DNA from: Eledone cirrhosa
Lineage: Eukaryota > Mollusca > Cephalopoda > Octopoda > Eledonidae
NCBI GenBank assembly: GCA_964016885.1
Contig: OZ024744.1
Coordinates: forward strand, 23,792,798-23,856,797
Length of the DNA: 64,000 nt
Reading direction: 5' to 3'
Below, piece by piece: positions 38,651 through 49,715 of the stretch; within the stretch, counting starts at the first letter, position 1; the number at the start of each line of letters is the position of its first letter. A program made the translations under genes and the position numbers. The notes beneath the pieces are model-generated. The model was not told the origin of the DNA. It saw nothing but the letters and a program-made list of their open reading frames with translations, and did no database searches.

Positions 38651-41600
38651 GACTCGTTTTAACAACAGTTGAATCTTAAGAACTGACTCGTTTTAATAAC
38701 AGTTGAATCTTAAGAACTGACTCGTTTTAGCAACAGTTGAATCTTAAGAACTGATTCGTTTTAACAACAGCTGAATCTTAAGATAAACTCGTTTTAACAA
38801 CAGTTGAATCTTAAGATAAAACTCGTTTTAACAACAGTTGAATCTTAAGAACTGACTCGTTTTATCAACAGTTCAACCTTAAGAACTGACTCATTTTAAC
38901 AACAGTTGAATCTTCAAATAAAACTCCTTTTAACAACAGTTGAATCTTAAGAACTGACTCGTTTTAACAACAGTTCAATCTTAAGATAAAACTCGTTTTA
39001 ACAACAATTGAATCTTAAGAACTGATTCGTTTTATCAACAGTTGAATCTTAAGATAAAACTAGTTTTAACAACAGTTGAATCTTAAGAACTGACTCGTTT
39101 TAACAACAGTTGAAACTTCAAATAAAACTCGTTTTAACAACAGTTGAATCTTAAGAACTGACTCATTTTAACAACAGTTCAATCTTAAGAACTGATTCGT
39201 TTTAACAACAGTTGAATCTTAAGATAAAACTAGTTTTACAACAGTTGAATCTTAAGAACTGACTCGTTTTAACAACAGTTGAAACTTCAAATAAAACTCG
39301 TTTTAACAACAGTTGAATCTTAAGAACTGACTCATTTTAACAACAGTTCAATCTTAAGAACTGATTCGTTTTAACAACAGTTGAATCTTAAGATAAATCT
39401 AGTTTTATAACTGTTCAATCTTAAGATGAAACTCGTTTTAACAAGAGTTGAATCTTAAGAACTGACTCGTTTTAACAACAGTTGAATCTTAAGATAAAAC
39501 TCGTTTTAACAACAGTTGAATCTTAAGACCTGACTCGTTTTAACAACAGTTCAACCTTAAGAACTGACTCGTTTTAACAACAGTTGAATCTTCAATTAAA
39601 ACTTGTTTTAACAACAGTTGAATCTTTAGAACTGACTCGTTTCAACAACAGTTGAATCTTATGATAAAACTCATTTAACAACAGTTGAATCTTAAGATAA
39701 AACTCGTTTTAACAACAGTTGAATCTTAAGAACTGACTCGTTTTAACAACAGCTGAATCTTAAGATAAAGCTCGTATTAACAACAGTTGAATCTTAAGAA
39801 CTGACTCGTTTTATCAACAGTACAACCTTAAGAACTGACTCGTTTTAACAACAGTTGTATCTTCAAATAAAACTCGTTTTAACAACAGTTGAATTTTAAG
39901 AACTGACTCGTTTTAACAACAGTTGAATCTTAAGATAAAACTCGTTTTAGCAACAGTTGAATCTTAAGAACTGACTCGTTTTAACAACAGCTGAATCTTA
40001 AGATAAAACTCGTTTTAACAACAGTTGAATCTTAAGAACTGACTCGTTTTAACAACAGTTGAATCTTAAGAACTGACTCGTTTTAATAACAGTTGAATCT
40101 TAAGAACTGACTCGTTTTAGCAACAGTTGAATCTTAAGAACTGATTCGTTTTAACAACAGCTGAATCTTAAGATAAACTCGTTTTAACAACAGTTGAATC
40201 TTAAGATAAAACTCGTTTTAACAACAGTTGAATCTTAAGAACTGACTCGTTTTATCAACAGTTCAACCTTAAGAACTGACTCATTTTAACAACAGTTGAA
40301 TCTTCAAATAAAACTCCTTTTAACAACAGTTGAATCTTAAGAACTGACTCGTTTTAACAACAGCTGAATTTTAAGATAAACTCGTTTTAACAACAGTTGA
40401 ATCTTAAGAACTGACTCGTTTTAACAACAGCTAAATCTTAAGATAAAACTCGTTTTAACAACAGTTGAATCTTAAGAACTGACTCGTTTTAACAACAGTT
40501 GAATCTACAAATAAACCTCGTTTTAACAACAGTTTAATCTTAAGAACAGACTCGTTTTAACAACAGTTGAATCTTAAGATAAAATTCGTTTTAACAACAG
40601 TTGAATCTTAAGAACTTATTCGTTTTAACAACAGTTCAAACTTAAGAACTGACTCGTTTTAACAACAGTTGAATCTTAAGATAAAACTCGTTTTAACAAC
40701 AGTTGAATCTTAAGAACTGACTCGTTTTATCAACAGTTCAACCTTAAGAACTGACTCGTTTTATCAACAGTACAACCTTAAGAACTGACTCGTTTTAACA
40801 ACAGTTGAATCTTCAAATAAAACTCGTTTTAACAACAGTTGAATCTTAAGAACTGACTCGTTTTAACAACAGTTGAATCTTAAGAACTGACTCGTTTTAA
40901 CAACAGATGAATCTTAAGATAAAACTCGTTTTAACAACAGTTGAATCTTAAGAACTGACTTGTTTTAACAACAGTTGAATCGTAAGAACTGACTCGTTTT
41001 AATAACAGTTGAATCTTAAGAACTGACTCGTTTTAGCAACAGTTGAATCTTAAGAACTGACTCGTTTTATCAACAGTTCAACCTTAAGAACTGACTCATT
41101 TTAACAACAGTTGAATCTTCAAATATAACTCGTTTTAACAACAGTTGAATCTTAAGAACTGATTCGTTTTAACAACAGCTGAATCTTAAGATAAACTCGT
41201 TTTAACAACAGTTGAATCTTAAGAACTGACTCGTTTTAACAACAGCTGAATCTTAAGATAAAACTCGTTTTAACAACAGTTGAATCTTAAGAACTGACTC
41301 GTTTTATCAACAGTTCAACCTTAAGAACTGACTCATTTTAACAACAGTTGAATCTTCAAATAAAACTCGTTTTAACAACAGTTGAATCTTTAGAACTGAC
41401 TCGTTTCAACAACAGTTGAATCTTATGATAAAACTCATTTAACAACAGTTGAATCTTAAGATAAAACTCCTTTTAACAACAGTTGAATCTTAAGAACTGA
41501 CTCGTTTTAACAACAGTTGAATCTTAAGATAAAGCTTGTATTAACAACAGTTGAATCTTAAGAACTGACTCGTTTTATCAACAGTAGAACCTTAAGAACT

Positions 41601-44170
41601 GACTCGTTTTAACAACAGTTGTATCTTCAAATAAAACTCGTTTTAACAACAGTTGAATTTTAAGAACTGACTCGTTTTAACAACAATTGAATCTTAAGAT
41701 AAAACTCGTTTTAGCAACAGTTGAATCTTAAGAACTGACTCGTTTTAACAACAGCTGAATCTTAAGATAAAACTCGTTTTAACAACAGTTGAATCTTAAG
41801 AACTGACTCGTTTTAACAACAGTTGAATCTTAAGAACTGACTCGTTTTAATAACAGTTGAATCTTAAGAACTGACTCGTTTTAGCAACAGTTGAATCTTA
41901 AGAACTGATTCGTTTTAACAACAGCTGAATCTTAAGATAAACTCGTTTTAACAACAGTTGAATCTTAAGATAAACTCGTTTTAACAACAGTTGAATCTTA
42001 AGAACTGACTCGTTTTATCAACAACTGAATCTTAAGATAAAACTCGTTTTAACAACAGTTGAATCTTAAGAACTGACTCGTTTTATCAACAGTTCAACCT
42101 TAAGAACTGACTCATTTTAACAACAGTTGAATCTTCAAATAAAACTCCTTTTAACAACAGTTGAATCTTAAGAACTGACTCGTTTTAACAACAGCTGAAT
42201 CTTAAGATAAAACTCGTTTTAACAACAGTTGAATCTTAAGAACTGACTCGTTTTATCAACAGTTCAACCTTAAGAACTGACTCATTTTAACAACAGTTGA
42301 ATCTTCAAATAAAACTCGTTTTAACAACAGTTGAATCTTAAGAACTGATTCGTGTTAACAACAGCTGAATCTTAAGATAAACTCGTTTTAACAACAGTTG
42401 AATCTTAAGATAAAACTCGTTTTAACAACAGTTGAATCTTAAGAACTGATTCGTTTCAACAACAGCTGAATCTTAAGATAAACTCGTTTTAACAACAGTT
42501 GAATCTTAAGAACTGACTCGTTTTAACAACAGTTGAATCTTAAGATAAAACTCGTTTTAACAACAGTTGAATCTTAAGAACTGACTCGTTTTAACAACAG
42601 ATGAATCTTAAGATAAAACTCGTTTTAACAACAGATGAATCTTAAGAACTGACTCGTTTTAACAACAGTTGAATCTTAAGAACTGACTCGTTTTAATAAC
42701 AGTTGAATCTTAAGAACTGACTCGTTTTAACAACAGTTGAATCTTAAGAACTGACTCGTTTTATCAACAGTTCAACCTTAAGAACTGACTCATTTTAACA
42801 ACAGTTGAATCTTCAAATAAAACTCGTTTTAACAACAGTTGAATCTTAAGAACTGATTCGTGTTAACAACAGCTGAATCTTAAGATAAACTCGTTTTAAC
42901 AACAGTTAAAACTTAAGATAAAACTCGTTTTAACAACAGTTGAATCTTAAGAACTGATTCGTTTTAACAACAGCTGAATCTTAAGATATACTCGTTTTAA
43001 CAACAGTTGAATCTTAAGAACTGACTCATTTTAACAACAGCTGAATTTTAAGATAAACTCGTTTTAACAACAGTTGAATCTTAAGAACTGACTCGTTTTA
43101 ACAACAGCTAAATCTTAAGATAAAACTCGTTTTAACAACAGTTGAATCTTAAGAACTAACTCGTTTTAACAACAGTTGAATCTTAAGATAAAACTCGTTT
43201 TAACAACAGTTGAATCTTAAGAACTGACTCGTTTTAACGACAGTTGAATCTTAAGATAAAATTCGTTTTAACAACAGTTGAATCTTAAGAACTGCTTCGT
43301 TTTAACAACAGTTCAAACTTAAGAACTGACTCGTTTTAACAACAGTTGAATCTTAAGATAAAACTCGTTTTAACAACACTTGAATCTTAAGAACTAACTC
43401 GTTTTATCAACAGTTCAACCTTAAGAACTGACTCGTTTTAACAACAGTTGAATCTTCAAATAAAACTCGTTTTAACAACAGTTGAATCTTAAGAACTGAC
43501 TCGTTTTAACAACAGTTGAATCTTAAGTTAAAACCCGTTTAACAACTGTTGAATCTTAAGAACTGACTCATTTTAACAACAGTTGAATCTTAAGATAAAA
43601 ATCGTTTTAACAACAGTTGAATCTTAAGACCTGACTCGTTTTAACAACAGTTCAACCTTAAGAACTGACTCGTTTTAACAACAGTTGAATCTTCAAATAA
43701 AACTTGTTTAACAACAGTTGAATCTTAAGAACTGACTCGTTTTAACAACAGTTGAATCTTATGTTAAAACTCATTTTAACAACAGTTGAATCTTAAGATA
43801 AAACTCGTTTTAACAACAGTTGAATCTTAAGAACTGACTCGTTTTAACAACAGCTGAATCTTAAGATAAACTCGTATTAACAACAGTTGAATCTTAAGAA
43901 CTGACTCGTTTTAACAACAGCTGAATCTTAAGACAAAACTTGTTTTAACAACAGTTGAATCTTAAGAACTGACTCGTTTTATCAACAGTACAACCTTAAG
44001 AACTGACTCGTTTTAACAACAGTTGAATCTTCAAATAAAACTCGTTTTAACAACAGTTGAATCTTAAGAACTGACTCGTTTTAACAACAGATGAATCTTA
44101 AGATAACACTCGTTTTAACAACAGTTGAATCTTAAGAACTGACTCGTTTTAATAACAGTTGAACCTTAAG

Positions 44171-44272
44171 AACTGACTCGTTTTATCAACAGTTCAACCT
44201 TAAGAACTGACTCGTTTTAACAACAGTTGAATCTTCAAATAAAACTCGTTTTAACAACAGTTGAATCTTAAG
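44171..44272 (+). repeat. Recurrent three-monomer cassette (D-A'-B)
   Basis: Three successive 34-bp monomers in an order that recurs throughout the window. The first (D) carries TTTTATCAACAG followed by TTCAACC in place of TTGAATC. The second is an A monomer ending CTTCAA instead of CTTAAG. The third is type B, so the junction reads CTTCAAATAAAAC and contains AATAAA. In the right-hand domain the D monomer often reads TTTTATAAACAG. The fixed order shows the variants are inherited together as blocks, not scattered point mutations. Other copies include those around 2050-2120, 21160-21230 and 58540-58600. Confidence 0.85.
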
Positions 44273-44612
44273 AACTGACTCGTTTTAACAACAGTTGAAT
44301 CTTAAGATAAAACCCGTTTTAACAACTGTTGAATCTTAAGAACTGACTCATTTTAACAACAGTTGAATCTTAAGATAAAACTCGTTTTAACAACAGTTGA
44401 ATCTTAAGACCTGACTCGTTTTAACAACAGTTTAACCTTAAGAACTGACTCGTTTTAACAACAGTTGAATCTTCAAATAAAACTTGTTTTAACAAGAGTT
44501 GAATCTTAAAAACTGACTCGTTTTAACAACAGTTGAATCTTATGATAAAACTCATTTTAACAACAGTTGAATCTTAAGATAAAACTCGTTTTAACAACAG
44601 TTGAATCTTAAG

Positions 44613-44646
44613 AACTGACTCGTTTTAACAACAGTTGAATCTTAAG
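44613..44646 (+). repeat. Type A monomer, reference consensus copy
   Basis: A clean 34-bp example of the commoner monomer: head AACTGACTCG, then the 24-nt body ending CTTAAG. It has 11 G/C of 34. Sites within it are TGACTCG (an AP-1-like heptamer carrying the only CpG), the dyad CAAC-a-GTTG, and the palindromic CTTAAG. Common derivatives change the base next to or within the CpG (TCATTTT, TTGTTTT, TAGTTTT, TGGTTTT). Others change CAGTTG to CAGCTG, CAGATG, CAGGTG or CAATTG. Confidence 0.95.
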
Positions 44647-44680
44647 ATAAAACTCGTTTTAACAACAGTTGAATCTTAAG
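44647..44680 (+). repeat. Type B monomer, reference consensus copy
   Basis: A clean 34-bp example of the second monomer, directly after a type A copy, so the pair 44613-44680 shows the 68-bp A-B dimer. The head is ATAAAACTCG and the body is the same as type A; 9 of 34 bases are G/C. Here the head and body together form a 14-bp dyad, TAAAAC-tc-GTTTTA, that type A lacks. Frequent shortened forms are GATAAACTCG (loss of one A, 33 bp) and CTTAAATAAAAC (loss of one base at the junction). Confidence 0.95.
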
Positions 44681-46169
44681 AACTGATTCGTTTTAACAAC
44701 AGCTGAATCTTAAGATAAACTCGTTTTAACAACAGTTGAATCTTAAGAACTGACTCGTTTTAACAACAGCTGAATTTTAAGATAAACTCGTTTTAACAAC
44801 AGTTGAATCTTAAGAACTGACTCGTTTTAACAACAGCTAAATCTTAAGATAAAACTCGTTTTAACAACAGTTGAATCTTAAGAACTAACTCGTTTTAACA
44901 ACAGTTGAATCTTAAGATAAAACTCGTTTTAACAACAGTTGAATCTTAAGAACTGACTCGTTTTAACAACAGTTGAATCTACAAATAAACCTCGTTTTGA
45001 CAACAGTTTAATCTTAAGAACTGACTCGTTTTAACGACAGTTGAATCTTAAGATAAAATTCGTTTTAACAACAGTTGAATCTTAAGAACTGCTTCGTTTT
45101 AACAACAGTTCAAACTTAAGAACTGAATCGTTTTAACAACAGTTGAATCTTAAGATAAATCTCGTTTTAACAACAGTTGAATCTTAAGAACTAACTCGTT
45201 TTATCAACAGTTCAACCTTAAGAACTGACTCGTGTTAACAACAGTTGAATCTTCAAATAAAACTCGTTTTAACAACAGTTGAATCTTAAGAACTGACTCA
45301 TTTTAACAACAGTTGAATCTTATGAACTGACTCGTTTTAACAACAGCTGAATCTTAAGATAAAACTCGTATTAACAACAGTTGAATCTTAAGAACTGACT
45401 CGTTTTAACAACAGCTTAATCTTAAGATAAAACTTGTTTTAACAACAGTTGAATCTTAAGAACTGACTCGTTTTAACAACAGTTGAATCTTAAGATAAAA
45501 CTCGTTTTAACAACAGTTGAATCTTAAGAACTAACTCGTTTTAACAACAGCTGAATCTTAAGATAAATCTCGTTTTAACAACAGTTGAATCTTAAGAACT
45601 GATTCGTGTTAACAACAGCTGAATCTTAAGATAAACTCGTTTTAACAACAGTTGAATCTTAAGACAAAACTCGTTTTAACAACAGTTGAAACTTAAGAAC
45701 TGATTCGTTTTAACAACAGCTGATTCTTAAGATAAACTCGTTTTAACAACAGTTGAATCTTAAGAACTGACTCATTTTAACAACAACTGAATTTTAAGAT
45801 AAACTCGTTTTAACAACAGTTGAATCTTAAGAACTGACTCGTTTTAACAACAGCTAAATCTTAAGATAAAACTCGTTTTAACAACATTTGAATGTTAAGA
45901 ACTAACTCGTGTTAACAACAGTTGAATCTTAAGATAAAACTCGTTTTATCAACAGTTGAATCTTAAGAACTGACTCGTTTTAACAACAGTTGAATCTTAA
46001 GATAAAATCCGTTTTAACAAAAGATGAATCTTAAGAACTGGCTCGTTTTAACAACAGTTGAATCTTAAGATATAACTCGTTTTAACAACAGTTGAATCTT
46101 AAGAACTGACTCGTTTTAACAACAGTTCAACCTTAAGAACTGACTCGTTTAACAACAGTTGATTCTTCA

Positions 46170-47358
46170 AATAAAACTCGTTTTAACAACAGTTAAATCT
46201 TAAGAACTGACTCGTTTTAACAACAGTTGAATCTTAAGATAAAACTCGTTTTAACAACAGTTGAATCTTAAGAACTGTCTCGTTTTAACAACAGTTGAAT
46301 CTTAAGAACTGACTCGTTTTAACAACAGTTGAATCTTATGATAAAACTCATTTTAACAACAGTTGAATCTTAAGATAAAACTCGTTTTAACAACAGTTGA
46401 ATCTTAAGAACTGACTCGTTTTAACAACAGTTGAATCTTAAGATAAAACTCGTTTTAACGACAGTTGAATCTTAAGAACTGACTCGTTTTAACAACAGTT
46501 GAATCTTAAGAACTGACTCGTTTTATAAACAGTTCAACCTTAAGTACTGACTCGTTTTAACAACAGTTGAATCTTCAAATATAACTCGTTTTAACAACAG
46601 TTGAATTTTAAGAACTGACTCGTTTTAACAACAGTTGAATCTTAAGATAAAACTCGTTTTAACAACAGTTGAATCTTAAGAACTGACTCGTTTTAACAAC
46701 AGCTGAATCTTAAGATAAAACTCGTTTTAACAACAGTTGAATCTTAAGAACTGACTCGTTTTAACAACAGATGAATCTTAAGAACTGACTCGTTTTAATA
46801 ACAGTTGAACCTTAAGAACTGACTCGTTTTAACAACAGTTGAATCTTCAAATAAAACTTGTTTTAACAACAGTTGAATCTTAAAAACTGACTCGTTTTAA
46901 CAACAGCTGAATCTTAAGATAAAACTCGTATTAACAACAGTTGAATCTTAAGAACTGACTCGTTTTAACAACAGCTGAATCTTAAGATAAAACTTGTGTT
47001 AACAACAGTTGAATCTTAAGAACAGACTCGTTTTATCAACAGTACAACCTTAAGAAGTGACTCGTTTTAACAACAGTTGAATCTTCAAATAAAACTCGTT
47101 TTAACAACAGTTGAATCTTAAGAACTGACTCGTTTTAACAACAGTTGAATCTTAAGAACTGACTCGTTTTAACAACAGTTCAACCTTAAGAACTGACTCG
47201 TTTAACAACAGTTGATTCTTCAAATAAAACTCGTTTTAACAACAGTTCAAACTTAAGAACTGACTCGTTTTAACAACAGTTGAATCTTAAGATAAAACTC
47301 GTTTTAACAACAGTTGAATCTTAAGAACTGATTCGTATTAACAACAGTTGAATATTAA
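46170..47358. repeat. 1,189-bp HOR, copy 1
   Basis: First of about 2.6 tandem copies of a 1,189-bp block (35 monomers, one base short). Landmarks within it are ACTGTCTCG (46274), TTATGATAAAACTCATTTT, TTTTATAAACAG with AAGTACTGAC (about 46510-46545), TTGTGTTAACAAC (about 46993) and AAGAAGTGAC (about 47052). In every line I compared with copy 2 the sequence was the same base for base. The left limit is where GATTCTTCAAAT (46161) differs from GAATATTAAGAT (47350). Confidence 0.88.
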
Positions 47359-48547
47359 GATAAAACTCGTTTTAACAACAGTTAAATCTTAAGAACTGAC
47401 TCGTTTTAACAACAGTTGAATCTTAAGATAAAACTCGTTTTAACAACAGTTGAATCTTAAGAACTGTCTCGTTTTAACAACAGTTGAATCTTAAGAACTG
47501 ACTCGTTTTAACAACAGTTGAATCTTATGATAAAACTCATTTTAACAACAGTTGAATCTTAAGATAAAACTCGTTTTAACAACAGTTGAATCTTAAGAAC
47601 TGACTCGTTTTAACAACAGTTGAATCTTAAGATAAAACTCGTTTTAACGACAGTTGAATCTTAAGAACTGACTCGTTTTAACAACAGTTGAATCTTAAGA
47701 ACTGACTCGTTTTATAAACAGTTCAACCTTAAGTACTGACTCGTTTTAACAACAGTTGAATCTTCAAATATAACTCGTTTTAACAACAGTTGAATTTTAA
47801 GAACTGACTCGTTTTAACAACAGTTGAATCTTAAGATAAAACTCGTTTTAACAACAGTTGAATCTTAAGAACTGACTCGTTTTAACAACAGCTGAATCTT
47901 AAGATAAAACTCGTTTTAACAACAGTTGAATCTTAAGAACTGACTCGTTTTAACAACAGATGAATCTTAAGAACTGACTCGTTTTAATAACAGTTGAACC
48001 TTAAGAACTGACTCGTTTTAACAACAGTTGAATCTTCAAATAAAACTTGTTTTAACAACAGTTGAATCTTAAAAACTGACTCGTTTTAACAACAGCTGAA
48101 TCTTAAGATAAAACTCGTATTAACAACAGTTGAATCTTAAGAACTGACTCGTTTTAACAACAGCTGAATCTTAAGATAAAACTTGTGTTAACAACAGTTG
48201 AATCTTAAGAACAGACTCGTTTTATCAACAGTACAACCTTAAGAAGTGACTCGTTTTAACAACAGTTGAATCTTCAAATAAAACTCGTTTTAACAACAGT
48301 TGAATCTTAAGAACTGACTCGTTTTAACAACAGTTGAATCTTAAGAACTGACTCGTTTTAACAACAGTTCAACCTTAAGAACTGACTCGTTTAACAACAG
48401 TTGATTCTTCAAATAAAACTCGTTTTAACAACAGTTCAAACTTAAGAACTGACTCGTTTTAACAACAGTTGAATCTTAAGATAAAACTCGTTTTAACAAC
48501 AGTTGAATCTTAAGAACTGATTCGTATTAACAACAGTTGAATATTAA
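47359..48547. repeat. 1,189-bp HOR, copy 2
   Basis: Repeats copy 1 at offset exactly 1189, for example ACTGTCTCG 46274 / 47463 and GTTAAATC 46192 / 47381. This copy holds four monomers that precede copy 1's equivalent boundary differently: TTTAACAACAGTTGATTC occurs at 46148, 47201 and 48390, with spacings 1053 then 1189. The unit was therefore about 136 bp shorter at the first junction. Confidence 0.88.
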
Positions 48548-49715
48548 GATAAAACTCGTTTTAACAACAGTTAAATCTTAAGAACTGACTCGTTTTAACA
48601 ACAGTTGAATCTTAAGATAAAACTCGTTTTAACAACAGTTGAATCTTAAGAACTGTCTCGTTTTAACAACAGTTGAATCTTAAGAACTGACTCGTTTTAA
48701 CAACAGTTGAATCTTATGATAAAACTCATTTTAACAACAGTTGAATCTTAAGATAAAACTCGTTTTAACAACAGTTGAATCTTAAGAACTGACTCGTTTT
48801 AACAACAGTTGAATCTTAAGATAAAACTCGTTTTAACGACAGTTGAATCTTAAGAACTGACTCGTTTTAACAACAGTTGAATCTTAAGAACTGACTCGTT
48901 TTATAAACAGTTCAACCTTAAGTACTGACTCGTTTTAACAACAGTTGAATCTTCAAATATAACTCGTTTTAACAACAGTTGAATTTTAAGAACTGACTCG
49001 TTTTAACAACAGTTGAATCTTAAGATAAAACTCGTTTTAACAACAGTTGAATCTTAAGAACTGACTCGTTTTAACAACAGCTGAATCTTAAGATAAAACT
49101 CGTTTTAACAACAGTTGAATCTTAAGAACTGACTCGTTTTAACAACAGATGAATCTTAAGAACTGACTCGTTTTAATAACAGTTGAACCTTAAGAACTGA
49201 CTCGTTTTAACAACAGTTGAATCTTCAAATAAAACTCGTTTTAACAACAGTTGAATCTTAAGAACTGACTCGTTTTAACAACAGTTGAATCTTAAGATGA
49301 AACTCGTTTTAACAACAGTTGAATCTTAAGACCTGACTCGTTTTAACAACAGTTCAACCTTAAGAACTGACTCGTTTTAACAACAGTTGAATCTTCAAAT
49401 AAAACTTGTTTTAACAACAGTTGAATCTTAAAAACTGACTCGTTTTAACAACAGCTGAATCTTAAGATAAAACTCGTATTAACAACAGTTGAATCTTAAG
49501 AACTGACTCGTTTTAACAACAGCTGAATCTTAAGATAAAACTTGTGTTAACAACAGTTGAATCTTAAGAACATACTCGTTTTATCAACAGTACAACCTTA
49601 AGAAGTGACTCGTTTTAACAACAGTTGAATCTTCAAATAAAACTCGTTTTAACAACAGTTGAATCTTAAGAACTGACTCGTTTTAACAACAGTTGAATCT
49701 TAAGAACTGACTCGT
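48548..49715. repeat. 1,189-bp HOR, copy 3, interrupted by a five-monomer insertion
   Basis: Follows copy 2 at offset 1189 to about 49237. Five extra monomers (170 bp, containing AAGATGAAACTCG and AAGACCTGACTCG) then intervene, and alignment resumes at offset 1359 (CTTCAAATAAAACTTG 48033 / 49392). It continues to about 49715, where TTATCAACAGTTC replaces TTAACAACAGTTC and the repeat ends. A small difference after the insertion is ACATACTCG at about 49570 where the other copies read ACAGACTCG. Confidence 0.82.

Larger units (their letters stand above)
38650..46170. repeat. Domain R, proximal part: mixed short duplications
   Basis: Regular A-B dimers without the index monomer. Local duplications are visible. 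About 39.61-40.3 kb repeats at 41.37-42.1 kb with spacing 1764 (TCATTTAACAAC 39671 / 41435; GTTTTAGCAAC 40114 / 41878). AAACCCG monomers recur at 43.53 and 44.31 kb (spacing about 780). ACTGCTTCG recurs at 43291 and 45088 (spacing 1797). No single HOR covers the region. Monomers here are closer to consensus than in L and M, so more 34-bp copies are indistinguishable from each other. Confidence 0.65.

Noticed and set aside
44613..44680. CENP-B box in monomers with a GATTCG head
   Set aside because: ATTCGTTTTAACAACAG matches the TTCG and central A of the box but has AACA where CGGG is required, so only about five of nine essential bases agree. In such AT-rich sequence this is not convincing.
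46170..49715. Nucleosome-phased design (170 bp = 5 monomers, 1189 close to 7 x 170)
   Set aside because: Indels of 1, 2, 3, 4, 9, 12 and 17 monomers are as common as 5, and cassette spacings vary (4, 7, 8, 9, 16 units). The 170-bp match is probably coincidence without nucleosome data.
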